Part shown: one piece after another, positions 46,630 to 57,679 of the stretch
Position numbering within the stretch: the stretch's first letter is position 1
Layout: each line of letters starts with the position of its first letter
Origin: Saccharum officinarum
Lineage: Eukaryota > Streptophyta > Magnoliopsida > Poales > Poaceae
Reading direction: 5' to 3'
NCBI GenBank assembly: GCA_020631735.1
Contig: CM036197.1
Span: 49,709,880-49,773,879 of the forward strand
DNA length: 64,000 bases
Translations under genes and position numbers: made by a program
The notes under the pieces: generated by a model
The model's database searches: none
Told to the model about the DNA's origin: nothing
The model's input: the letters and a program-made list of their open reading frames with translations, nothing else

Positions 46630-47169
46630 AAATTTGTATTGATTCATGTACATGGTATACCCTACATCCAAGTGAGAGAGTTTATAAGGGCTTGCTTATG
46701 CCTACTTGCCTAGATATGACAAGATGTCTTGGGATATCGATCAGGGGCTCTCCACCCCCTAATTATATAGTCCGAGGGTAGAGTTGCAGATGGAATCCCG
46801 ATCGGTTTACAAGTGGGTTTTCTAGTTTGTTAAAACAAATCTATAAGATACAGATGGTTTTATTAAATGCATATCATTATGTCTTGTCTTCCAAGCAGAT
46901 GAGGTATCTCGTCTGAGTTGGGCTTCTCGTGTAGCTTGCTTAGTGCACCTCATCCCCTTTGGGTTGTTTTTCACACGGTGAGGTATCCGGTACATATCAC
47001 TGACAGCGGAAACGAAATATTTCAAACATGCAATTCTTTAAGGGAGGCGGACACCTTAAATGCCACCGCCCTTGTTGATCTATCAGTGGAGACGGGCATC
47101 TTAGTACAACCGTCTCCATTAATAGATTAATGGAGATGGGCCTCATTCTCGTTTTTTAAGAAGTTAGCT
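46630..47169. other. intergenic, no gene recognised
   Basis: Part of it (46650-46820, 'ggtataccctacatcc', 'gatatcgatcaggggctc') reads like degraded LTR sequence. A short 'ggagacgggcatctt..ccgtctcc' fold-back lies at about 47086-47118. Neither can be assigned to a family. Confidence 0.4.
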
Positions 47170-47491
47170 ATCTTTAACCTTGACCAAATATATATAACCA
47201 AATACAAATATTTATAGTACACAATTAGTATCATTGATAGATTTTTTAAATATATTTTTATAATAAAATTCTTTGGAGATACAAATATTACTAATATTTT
47301 CAAACTTAAGAAAGTTTAACCGCCATAGCACTCTTTTTATGGGACAGTATTTTATTGGCCACAGCCCATACTGCGTGCATGCATGCATTAACTTGCTAAA
47401 TTAATTAGTCCTCGAAGCACTGAGCATGCCTTCTAAAACTGTCTAAGAAAAAAAAAACGGGAGCACGCTTTCTAAACTGGAACGGACGGAG
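47170..47491. mobile_element. degraded Stowaway-like relic
   Basis: It is AT-rich with a right end '..ggacggag' followed by TA, resembling Stowaway termini. The left end is not recognisable. Confidence 0.35.
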
Positions 47492-47799
47492 TACTACTTG
47501 ATTACATCATATTATTTGAGTGACGAGATTACCTGAATTTTGTGAAATAAATAATCTTATAAATCATAAATATATTACTCCATAAAAAACCGCACCACAT
47601 GTAATTAGTTAATCACATAATTGTAGCCCATCAGCACTCCGTAATTCTTGTGTACGTCACCACCATTTTTTAATATACTCCTGGGTTTTTATACGTCACA
47701 TAGATTTGTTCTAAGTCAAACATTACTATTTTTTATTATCTATTTTGAAAACCCCTTAAACTTTTACGATCTATAAACTAAATATTATGAAAGTGTTTT

Positions 47800-48065
47800 T
47801 TTCACAATGGCAAGCTGCTGATCTTCCTACCGTCGGTGTGGTTGCTAGAACGGCCTCTGTGTAGCGTCTTTTGTTTCTGTTCTAGCTCGGAGGTCCTAGT
47901 TGGTGGATGTTTAGACTATTTGGCGTTCTGGAGCTGGTTGCTGGTTGTAGTTCGAGGTGTTCAAGCTGGTGCTCCCAGCGTTCCTTTTTAGTTTTTGTTT
48001 GGTTACGCTTGTATCTGAACTCTTTAAGCTTTTTATAAAAGTTAGGTTTACCTCTGTCAAAAAAA
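47800..48065 (+). mobile_element. short non-LTR retrotransposon (5'-truncated LINE or SINE), 266 bp
   Basis: It is flanked by a perfect 11-bp duplication GAAAGTGTTTT (47789-47799 and 48066-48076) and ends in 'tcaaaaaaa', as expected of target-primed reverse transcription. The body resembles a LINE 3' end, with no ORF of note. I cannot separate a truncated LINE from a SINE. Confidence 0.8.
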
Positions 48066-48159
48066 GAAAGTGTTTTCTATGGTGACTCTGAAAACATAAA
48101 TCGTATATCATAAATTGCTATAATTTTCCAAAAATTAATAGTCAAAGACATAAATATTT

Positions 48160-48997
48160 TTAGATAATGGAAGAGAGTTCCAGCCTCTGCCATCCCTAAC
48201 ACAGCTGCTGATAGTCACACAAAAAACATCAACGCCATAAGGCTTACAATTATGAGGGAAAAAAAAGTTCAGCCCAACTAGTGAGCGCAACAAAGTAGAA
48301 CACTAGGTTTCAATATGATTCGTGAAGCTCCAGCTGAACTTTGCGAAGACGACCATGATCAGCGTCTCCCATCTTTTGCATCCCTCCAAGAATAGTGGTC
48401 GCTCCTCTTCCTTGTGCAGCATGGATCACTGTCGTATCCAATATGTTGTCCTGAAAATTACCCGCATCGATGTATTAGATTTAGCTTTGTTAAATACCAT
48501 ATCATTTCTATTCAACCAAATTGACCAACATAGAGCTGTAGCTCCTAGCAAAATTTGGTTTCTAAGTTTTAGACTTAAACCATGTAGCCAGAACCAAGCA
48601 GGTTGGCGAAACTAGTTGGAGGTTGAATTCCAAATGTGATATGCACAGTATCCCAAACAAAGCATGCAGAGTAGCAGTCAAAGAACAAATGTTGAATAGT
48701 TTCAACCGAACTACAAAGACAACACTTGACACTTCCTTGCCGGTTCCTCTTGGCTAAATTATCTTTTTTAAGGGTCACCCCTTTTTTTAGATACCACAAG
48801 AAAATCATAATTTTAAGTAGTATCTTTAATTTCCAGAGAGGACTTTTGTTCGAGGGAACACCCTCTTGGATAAAATTTGAGTACATAGATCGGACCATGA
48901 ACAGGCCATTCTTAGTGAGGTTCCATCAAAAACATCCTTCACATTTGCAAGATGGACTTGTACTACTTTTGACACTAGGTCGAGCCAAGCCATACTT
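48160..48997 (-). mobile_element. 5'-truncated L1-type LINE, 838 bp
   Basis: It is flanked by a perfect 16-bp duplication AAAGACATAAATATTT (48144-48159 and 48998-49013). The minus strand encodes the C-terminal part of a LINE ORF2. Only the end of the element is present, which is normal for 5'-truncated LINE copies. Confidence 0.9.
48300..48898 (-). pseudogene. LINE ORF2 C-terminus with zf-RVT domain
   Basis: The minus strand reads SPLWKLKILLKIMIFLWYLK, DNLAKRNRQGSVKCCLCSSV and ETIQHLFFDCYSACFVWDTV, the Cys/His-rich zf-RVT region found after the reverse transcriptase of plant L1 elements. Past a stop at about 48610 it continues in another frame with LGATALCWSIWLNRNDMVF. The endonuclease and RT domains are absent because the insertion is 5'-truncated. 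Confidence 0.88.
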
Positions 48998-49060
48998 AAA
49001 GACATAAATATTTGACTTAGGATAAACTTAATGCGATGTATAAATAAAATCGAGGGAGTA

Positions 49061-49390
49061 CCTACCTTTTAAATTTATTTCGTCATTTTCCTTTTTCCCT
49101 TATTGCTTCTATTTTTATTTTTCTTCTTTTGTTTTGTCTGGGTTACATCGCATACCAAAATATTTATCTTTGCTTTACTATAGAAATGATTTGTGCATTT
49201 GTGACATATCTTCTGTATTTGCCTGGGTTACGTCACATACCAGAACATTTGTCTTAGCTAAACTATAGAAATAATTTGTATATTTGCAATGTGTCTTATG
49301 CATTTGTCTAGATCACAACACATACCGAATGATTTGGCTTTGCTTAGCTATAAAAATATTTTTATGCATTTGTGTGTGTCTTCTGCATTT
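49061..49390. other. AT-rich intergenic sequence with a short direct repeat
   Basis: 'tgggttac(a/g)tc(g/a)cataccaaaa' and 'tttgcattt' variants recur about every 70-110 bp (49139, 49204, 49310). No gene is seen. Confidence 0.6.
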
Positions 49391-49453
49391 GTTATGTTAT
49401 GTTATGTTATGTTATGTTATGTTATGTTATGTTATGTTATGTTATGTTATGTT
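49391..49453. repeat. (GTTAT)n microsatellite, 12.6 units
   Basis: There are 63 perfect bases. It makes frames on both sides look open across it, which is an artefact. Confidence 0.97.
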
Positions 49454-49501
49454 CTGTCATTTCTTTATTTATGTATTTCAATATATTTCATACTTTTTTC
49501 T

Positions 49502-51335
49502 CAGCGTTTCGAACCGCCGACTAGTAAATTTGTATCTACGCGTTTGGCCCGGATGGTGAGTGCGATGACACAAGGAATTATATTGGTTCGGGCAAAACGT
49601 CCCTACGTCCAGTTCGAGGCTGCTCGTGTTACCTGCTTTGAAGTTTACAGTAGAGGTTATAAACTGGCGAGAGAGGGAAGAGATCTCAAGTCTCTGATGA
49701 AGGTGAAGTGGAGTTAAAGTGCTTCAAAGTGTTCTTGTTCGTTCGTCCCCTTTTTTCTTTTCTGTGGGGCGCCCCGCTTTCCCTTTTATAGTTCAAGGGG
49801 AAGGAGGGGGTTACATGAGAGAGAGAGAGAAGAAGAGGGCCTCGAGGTCGTGTCGTTTTTCCTCTCCTGTAGGCCGATCCTGCTGGTGGTGTAGATGATG
49901 ATGAGGAAGGCTCCACGTCGTGACGTAGGCGTCGATGGGGATGGCTCCACATCGTGGCCCCGTTTGCCATTGGCGCCACATGCGGGTGTCATCAACCGGT
50001 CGTGGCACCCTGTCCTGTCCTGTCTGACGCTGTAGGCGATGTGAACCCCTAGGCATGGCCTATCACGGCCACAGGTCGCATCGAGGCATGCCTACTCTCA
50101 TTTGGTGTCAGAAGTTTGACCCCAGGCTTGAGCTTTCACATCTGTAGTGGTTGGAGGCAGTGTGGGCCCCTGTGGGACCTATGTTCTCGAGCAAGGCGGA
50201 GCCTGCGCCCCTGAGGTCGGGTGAGACGGAGTTTGCGCCCCCGGGATTAGGTGAGTCGAAGCCCGCGTCCTCGGGGTCGGTCGAGGCGGAGCTCGTGCCC
50301 CCAGGATCGGATGAGGCGGAGCTCATGCCCCTGAGGTCGGACGAGGCGGAGCTTGCGCTTTGGGGGTCGGATGAAGCAGCGATCATGCCCCTTAGTCATC
50401 CGAGCGAATTGATCGTTGATGACCATCAGTACTCCTTCTTTGGGTACCCTAATATCGGTACTCAACAGTAGCCCCCAAGCCTACGGAGGAGTTGGATACT
50501 CCTTCGTAGGCTTTTTCGTATGGTGAGACTTCGGAGTGCTTTGCCTATCGCAGCTTGTAGGGCCTCTTTAGTTAGGTTGTGATGGTCGATTCTCTTGTTT
50601 GCATGCGATCGCACATTGGGTCTATTTGTGAGTCCGAGCCCTAGAGCCCCTGTGCGCAGCAGGGGTCCGGTCGAGGGGTCGTCTTGTCTTGTGATCGTTC
50701 GCCCTCAAGCGTTTTCTCAAAAAAATAGAGGGGTTGAGACGTGCCATGTTTTTCTCATTGGACGAATCATGGTGCTCGGTGAGCTGCTAACGGGCTGGTC
50801 CGAGTGGGGCCCCGGTTCCCGTTCATGGGGATCTGGCATGGGTCAGCTGGTGACTGACTGTATATTCCTGACAGCCAGTCCATATAGTTCTCAGGTCCAT
50901 TTGACTGATCCCGAGGGCTTGTCGCCTTTCTTCGAGGAAAAAACATGGACCGTGCGTGATCAAGACTCGAACGTGGGTCAGGATGCCCATGGTGCTCATG
51001 TGCCCAGGTACTGGCCACTAGCGGGCCCATCCTTTTCCACCCCTCGCTCTGAAAGGCGCCCCGGAGCGGCTGTCGAACCCATCGGTGGGCCAGCCTTTGA
51101 ACTCCTGGGCCTTGATGGGCCGTAGGAGCGTTTTCAGCTCAGTATCCCTCTTACCTATAGCGGTTTGCGGCCCATCAGGGCGGATGAACCACCATCTAGT
51201 GCTTCCTTTGAGGGAGCGGCCAGGGGTGGCGTGCGCATGATTCCTGGAGAGGCATGGTGACGGAACGCGGCAGGAGCGCGGATCTAGGCAAACGGTTCAC
51301 CTCCCGTTTCCCCTATAAATAGAAGCCTTACCTCC
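49502..51335 (+). mobile_element. family-G LTR retrotransposon G2, left part
   Basis: An LTR (about 49502-50467) is followed by 'gtagcccccaagcctacgg' and about 870 bp of internal leader up to 51335, where Element II begins. A TATA-like 'ctataaatag' lies at 51313-51322, at the place where G1 has 'tatttatac' before its ORF. The matching ORF may be the one at 57680-58893, beyond Element II. The left LTR border is approximate. Confidence 0.6.
50170..50400 (+). repeat. imperfect 30-bp tandem repeats in the G2 LTR
   Basis: About seven units of 'ggtcggatgaggcggagctc' type lie just before the LTR end. They read in one frame as repeated ten-residue units (SDEAELMPLR, SDEAELALWG), open from 50151 to 50468. 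The array parallels that at 30-215. Confidence 0.75.
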
Positions 51336-51959
51336 TATAACACCCCTAGTGTTACGACCTTGCTTAGCACGTTGGTTAAGGCCTAAAAGACATTAACTAA
51401 CCAAGCTCTCAGGTTCTAAAATTTTAAACTCATAGGAAATGATGATCAAATTATATGTCTCATCTTTAGGGAGAAGAGGAATCTAATGGATAGTGTGAGT
51501 CAACCTAATTGATGTGTAAACATGGTTGCGAAGGACTAATAGGAAAAGTAGAATCAATTGTTTAATTGAGTGGCTTGAAAAACAATTTCTATGACCCAAA
51601 AGTGCAATATAGTTCATAATTAAAAGGTACCATTCTTGGAGAATTAATTTGTGCCAATCCATCCAACAATGTCTACATATTTTGTTTCTATGAGATAGTA
51701 GGAAGCATGAGCTTTGTGAGGATGTGTTGGTCAGCTGAAATCGACAAGGTTTAGACCTTTTAGAAATTAAGGTAATTGTGCTAAGGTTGCTAGTTCAAAC
51801 TAAATCCGTGTTTTTTTTCTAAGTTTAACAAGGATAATAGACAATGCCATTTTGGCATTTAAATTCTAACTAAAATGTTTAAGCACTAGTTTCATGCTTT
51901 CATATTGTTGATTGCCTCTAAGGGAGTTCTGGAGCGAGGCGTAGGTTATAGTCTTGTTG

Positions 51960-53400
51960 GATGTCACGTTACTCTCGTGAAAATTCGGAAAAACGCGTAA
52001 AAATCAACCGGTTTCTGGCCGTTGGGGTTGTTGGCCGCGGTCACCACACGTTCGGTGCGCTCGGGTGTGTCTGGCCGTGCCCTGGCCGGTTGGGGCTGCT
52101 TGCCGTCTGTGTCGGCTGTCCCGAGCCTGGCGTGGCTTGGCTGCGGCTCGGCCATCGCCACCGACTCGCTCCTGGCCGAGCATGGTAGCAGCCACCTCGC
52201 TACTGTGCTGCCGATGTCGTTCGCCTAGCCGTACCCACCACACTGTGGGGTGCATTTGCGGTCATGTCAGGCTACTGTGCCGTGAGCTGCGGCCTGCTCT
52301 GGCTAGCCCTGTCGCGTCAGTGCTTAGCCCAGCGGGCACGCCACTGCCTTACTGCCGCCACGCTTGTGTCATTGACCCGCTCACAGTGGCATTAAGGCAT
52401 CATCCTGCCCTGCCCTGCCGCAAGCCGACACCGGCGCCCCTGCTAGGTCCTGCCTTTTCGCACCGTGTGCGTTGCGCCTAACCCTCCCCATCTCGTCAAC
52501 TGCACTGCGTGCTCGTGTCCACTATCCATTGGACCGCTCTGCCTTAACTCGCCGAGCTCGCGCGTGTGTCCTCCCCACGGCCGTGCCTTGCACTAGACCG
52601 CCGCACCCCCTCTCTCGCTTCCAATTCGCCTAGCTCATGGAGTCACGGCCTGATTCCTCACGCTAGTAGGTAGTTTGGGAAGTTACTGAGCAAAGCACCT
52701 GCTATCGAGATCCTGCTGTGCCCTGGCCAAGGCGAATTGGGATTCCCGCTACCGCCGGTCATCTCGCCACCGTGGGTGGCCTGGTTGGGGGTAAGGCTCA
52801 TGTGGATTGTAGCAGTTCGATTGTTCATACCTGTGGACTCACCTTGACTCCCTCTAGTCGACGCTCATGCTATCTTGACCAGGCCGCATGTCGGTGACGA
52901 GGTGACGCGCTAGGTTCGGCTCGGAGCGCCGCTGACCGCACTACACGCACGTGGCCAACTCGGCTCGAGTTCCCTCCACCTCAACTGTCATCCCGGTTGT
53001 GCTTGTGGTAGGTCACTAGTGCTCACACGCCATCCTTTCTCCCTCGTCATTCTCTTACCTCATCAGAACAGCCGTGCTACCACCACAAACCTCCAGCCGC
53101 CGCTGCAGCTCGTGTTAGTGCGGCTCCAAACTCCAAATCGCCACCCTGCATTGATGTGTTAGCCGCAGATGGAGGTCAGCCCTGTTTTTGGTCCAGCACG
53201 GGCCCCAGGTGCCCAGCGTTGCGGCCGTGTGCCGATCGGAGCCACGCCATCACATAGGGGGACGCTGGGGACCGCCCCATTACGAAGATGGAAAAATTCG
53301 GGGTCCTTAGTGCAAAGCTCGTCTCTTGGGAAATAGGGCTCGGTGGAGCTGCGTGTTAATCTGTTAGCTTGGGGGGTTTTGTGCATAACGGCAAGGACAT
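51960..53400. other. GC-rich part of the Element II LTR, no gene
   Basis: This is CpG-rich sequence with long frames in several phases on both strands (for example 52065-52481). Composition, not coding, explains them; the other family members have similar blocks here. Confidence 0.6.
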
Positions 53401-53538
53401 GGGCGGGCTCCCCGCGTCGGGCCGTGGCTGGGCCGGCCTGCTACGCGCGCCCACATCCCGTGTGGGCCGTAGTCTGTGCTGGGCCAAAAGGGTCACCGCT
53501 GGCCCTTCCCCTTTTCCTAAATGCTTTGCTAATATAGG

Positions 53539-54016
53539 TGTGGGGGTATTAATCCCTATACCCCTACGGCTAGACTTGGGCTGGCTCAGACCAGTGGGCC
53601 TGGCTCATGAGAAGGATGACGCACGGCCCAGTCGATCTGCTCGGCGCCCCGTGCAGGGAAGAAAAGCAAACTTGGAGATCAAGCAAGATCCTGTTCGGTT
53701 AGAATATGAATCCTTATCCGGCCAGTATGACAATTGTAACCAACTAGGATTAGTTTCTAGATTTATAATCCTGCCCCTCAGACTATATAAGGCGGGCAGG
53801 GGACCCCCTCAAAACACATCTTATCACACCTCTCCATTCAGAGCAATACAATCTGACGCAGGACGTAGGTATTACGCCCTCACGGCGGCCGAACCTGGAT
53901 AAATCCTTGTGTTTGTCTTGCGTCACCATCTAGTTCGTAGCTTGCGCACCTATCTGCCGACAATCTACTACCTTGGGCATACCCCTCGGTAGACTGCCGA
54001 CCATATCTCGTCGACA
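53539..54016 (+). mobile_element. solo LTR, 478 bp, with perfect target duplication
   Basis: It runs TGTGGGGGTATTAATCCC to ..CATATCTCGTCGACA and is flanked by ATAGG on both sides (53534-53538 and 54017-54021). It contains a TATA box ('ctatataagg' near 53783) and 'caatacaatc' downstream, as expected of an LTR promoter. The family differs from the other LTRs here. It is nested inside the Element II LTR. Confidence 0.93.
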
Positions 54017-56766
54017 ATAGGTTTCTAGTTTAACTTGTAAAATCAATATAAAGTAGTATGGAGATCCAAAAATTATGAAACCAAATTTGTTAGGTTATCA
54101 AAATCATGCTCTATTTGTTAGTGTATTTTATCCACATAGTTGCATAATAAATTTTGGGAGTTTGATAATTATTTTAAAATGCTTAATATTGCTAAGTATA
54201 AACTTGTGAGAATTTTTGTAAGAAAATGGGGATAGTGCTAGGTTTGAAAATTTTATAGTAACTTTATAATATTATTATCTACTCTCTGTAACTTTTGTAG
54301 CTCCAGAATAATTAGTTGGCTAGGATAGTTAATGAGCCCTAGTTTAAATATCTATTAAAATGATAAAATGGATAAAGCAATACTTTGGGTTCATATGACT
54401 AAAATACTTGTTGGGTAAATAATGTCTTATTCAACAACATGGGTACGTAGCCTAGTACGTTAGAGTTAGCTCGTGAGCTTGCGAATTGTATCGTGTTCTC
54501 CTAGTTGCAATTATTGTTGTTTATTTACGTCTCTACGTTGCATTCATATATATCACAATAGGAATGATGATGGATCGTGAAGTCAGCTGGAGTAGCCGAG
54601 AGGATGGTGTCTGGAGGATCGTGCCACCATGACAAAATGCTAACTTTGGTTATATTTTACCCAGGCAAGCCCCGGTGTATAACCCCAATTATTTTACACT
54701 TTATTCTATGCTGGTGCATTAAGTTTTAAGGAGTTGAATGAAATCCACTTGCATATATATATATATTCTTATCCTATGAGTCTAACTAGTATGATAGGAT
54801 CGTATAGCGTGCTATGCTATAGGATTTTGGTAGAAGTCGAGTGATTTCCTGTCACTCGCGAGAGATAGAAAATATATTATTGTTATTATTGTTATCATAT
54901 TATTACCACATGGAATATATATGAATAACAATAATTGAAGACCGGGCAGAACGGGTTTGGATGGACTTGGACTTGGTTAGGCAACAGAGCGGGGTTCTAA
55001 TTGCATTTGTTCCGCCTGTGTCGATTAAGGACCGTTTGTTGCATTGGAATCCATAGTCAGGTCACAGACCTACTTGTCCTGAGCATATACTTGTTTATGG
55101 GAGCGGGAAGACTTGTTTATCTCTTATCATGGGTTCCAGCTCTTTTTGGACCGGCTTTTTAGGTGGTTATATATATTGGGTTAAGGAGGTCTGAGCACCA
55201 TACTGAGGCTGGGCCTGCAGTTTTGGGGGCTTGGAGTCCGAGCTTGGACGGGGACTTGAACCCCTTGACAGGAGTGAAACGGGTTGGTCTTGCTTGTGCC
55301 CAGGGTACAAGTAAGGCGTGTGTTTTTGGGGCACCTAGCTGGGCACATTGATTCGCGAATCGCCATCAATTTGACGATCCAACATGACTATAATTTGGCA
55401 TCGTAGCAAGAACTATGGAAGATGGTAAAATGGTTCTGATTGCTTACCACCTGCTTGAAAGTAGCATAGGTGCTTACATAGAATGGTTAGTTAAGGAACT
55501 AAATATGACTGCTAATAAAAGTTGATTATAAGGATACACAGTTAGTAATGTTTCCTGCAGTTGCAATAAACCCACAAGCCAAATAGCCTTGCATAACCTT
55601 AGAGTCTTTTACTTTCTCCTGTCGGGTAAGTCTTGCCGAGTACAATTGAGTACTCAGAGTTTTATTCCCCCTGTTGCAGGTGACAGGCGTTTTTGGAGCT
55701 GACATGTGTGTGGAAACCTTCTAGTGGGCTCAACGAGGATTTCCTTTACGTGCGTACATAGAGCTGTTTAAAACTTTCACCAAGAATGTTTTTTAAAAGA
55801 AAGACTTATAACCTATTATCATTTCATGCATACAAATGTTCCTCATGATAATGTTTAACTTGGCATTAAATGATTTCCATTCCGTTGAAACTATGATAAT
55901 ATTTTATATTCCGCTGTTATAATCAAATAATAAATTACTCTGATATTATACTAAAAGTGATGTAGGAAATGGTAAGGATGTTGTAAGCTTTACTCTCTCA
56001 TTTATGATCCTGATGTAAAAATGTGGAGTTTCGAGTTCTCCCTGGGGTGTGCTCGACGGAACTACGTAGTTTAGTGCTCTCTCTTGGGTACTTAGCGTCT
56101 AATGGAAGACGAGTACCCTTGGGAGGGAATTAGATTAGGCGGTTCTGCCACAGGTGATATCAGAGCATAAATGAGGAAATAAAGCTTTGAAATCCTTTCT
56201 AAATTAAAATTTGACAACAAATTCTTTTCAAAAAGTTAAGACATTTGCATGCGAAGTTATATAAGTAGCCCTATTACTATGGTTATGTATCTAGGATAGA
56301 TGGCACTCTGCTGGCTTAGTTAGGCTTAATCAAGTTTTCTGCAGGTACCCTAACCCTGAACATAGTTCGATAGCAGCGACTAGCTACAGGGAGAGCACGA
56401 CGTGCCAAAAGTCTGAGAATGGTTGCCCTATATGTCGGTAACAGTGTGAGGACGGATAGGACGTGCATTCATGTATAACCTATTTGTGCATTTGTTTAGG
56501 TCGACCAGTCATTGTCCGTGTAGTCACGATGGTACTGTAGCCTCGTGTGTCACGTACGCCTATTGGTTCATGCCTGCCTTGGCTCATAAGCTTTTGATAC
56601 CTCTTTCTGCGCTCTTGTCAAACCTCTGCTCTACAGCCATACTAACCCTTTATGACCTTGAACACCGCTCGTCGCGTGCGCGTAAAGATCTTGCTGTTTA
56701 CCTTTATTGGCCCCCGTGCAACGCTCGAGGGTGGACTGCGTTAGGACCACTGACTGCGCTGCCTTG

Positions 56767-56774
56767 TATAAAGG
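56767..56774 (+). promoter_or_regulatory. TATA-like box upstream of the Element II ORF
   Basis: TATAAAGG lies 111 bp before the ORF start, in the block 'gaccactg..gctgcctt' shared with Element III, where the box is TATAAAAG. It is inside the element body, not in the LTR. Confidence 0.5.
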
Positions 56775-56884
56775 GGCAGGTCTAGCCACTTGGAACCATC
56801 ATTCGGTGCATTCCAGCACACTTAGCCCTTTTCCCTTGAGCCAGCTTGTCTTCGAGCCTTCCTTGCAACCACCACCCACCAAGG

Positions 56885-57135
56885 ATGGCAGGAGTCTGGG
56901 TTAGCAGCTATTGCCTGAACACTAAGGGTTTTCCCAAAATCCTGTATGCCACCCTGCAAAAGCTCAGAGTTAAGGATCGTCCCGAGTCTGAGGGCCGCGA
57001 CTACATGAAGCATGGCAATGAGCGATGTAAGGTCACCGTCTACATTGACAAGAGTGAGGAGTTTGTTGACATCACTGAAGCCTAGAATGTGACTGCAACT
57101 GAGTTTCGCTTTGGCGACACCTACCTAGTAGAACA
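56885..57135 (+). pseudogene. Element II copy of the 299-aa ORF, broken
   Basis: The reading starts MAGVWVSSYCLNTKGFPKIL at 56885, matching Element I. An in-frame TAG at 57083-57085 replaces Trp (TGG to TAG). The ORF then stops matching at 57131 (GDTYLV), where the 1-kb deletion removes the rest, including the coiled-coil part. Confidence 0.85.
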
Positions 57136-57679
57136 CTTGAGTTCCCTTGATTTAAATCTGCCTTGGGATTTAATTTCTTTGTTCCTTGTTTTGAAAGGAA
57201 TCCTTGTCGCTTGCATTCTTCCCTTGCAATACTTTTCTAACTCTGTGGTCTATGACCCCATTGCCTTTATTGCGTGTAAGTTGGTAATAGTTGCCTGTCT
57301 AATAGCTCATGGTGCCGTGATGGAACCGAGGGCCACTTGTGGATCATGACCACATGGTTGTGCCGCTCAGCGCGTGCTGGTATCGAGATTGTAGACCGAG
57401 CACTTTTACCAAGTTCCACCGCAATACCGCTCTTGCTACAAACATTTTCCTCTGTAAAAATATTCTAGTGTTCTGATGAGAAATCCACGACGGGTTGATG
57501 GAGTGGTGCTCTCACAAATGTGACTGAGATAGCGGGGTTTTGGAGGAAGTACATATGTTCTGATCTTGGTCCTTACGCAAGGCTGGTGCATGTTGGATTT
57601 AAAAGGAAAAAGAAGAAAGAGAAGAGCGATAAGGAAAAGTTAGCCCACTAGCGGTCTAGAGTAATTGGAACACCGACTT

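Larger units (their letters stand above)
47678..49058. mobile_element. Stowaway MITE split by two non-LTR insertions
   Basis: The left end CTCCTGGGTTTTTATACG and the right end read inward (CTCCCTCGATTTTATTTA) are inverted repeats that continue to 'taagtcaaa', flanked by TA on both sides (47676-47677 and 49059-49060). Removing the two insertions and one copy of each duplication leaves about 250 bp, the normal size for this family. Confidence 0.85.
51336..56152 (+). repeat. 5' LTR of Element II (4817 bp including a nested solo LTR)
   Basis: It begins TATAACACCCCTAGTGTTAC (TG changed to TA) and ends GGCGGTTCTGCCACA, directly followed by a primer site. Without the nested insertion (53539-54021) it is about 4.3 kb. 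Landmarks shared with Elements I and III include 'caggcaagccccgg' (54663), 'gattaaggaccg' (55024) and 'gattcgcgaatcgcc' (55350). Confidence 0.85.

Noticed and set aside
49284..49717. 142-codon and 91-codon frames across 49391-49453
   Set aside because: They are kept open by the (GTTAT)n repeat, which codes a stop-free periodic peptide in several frames.
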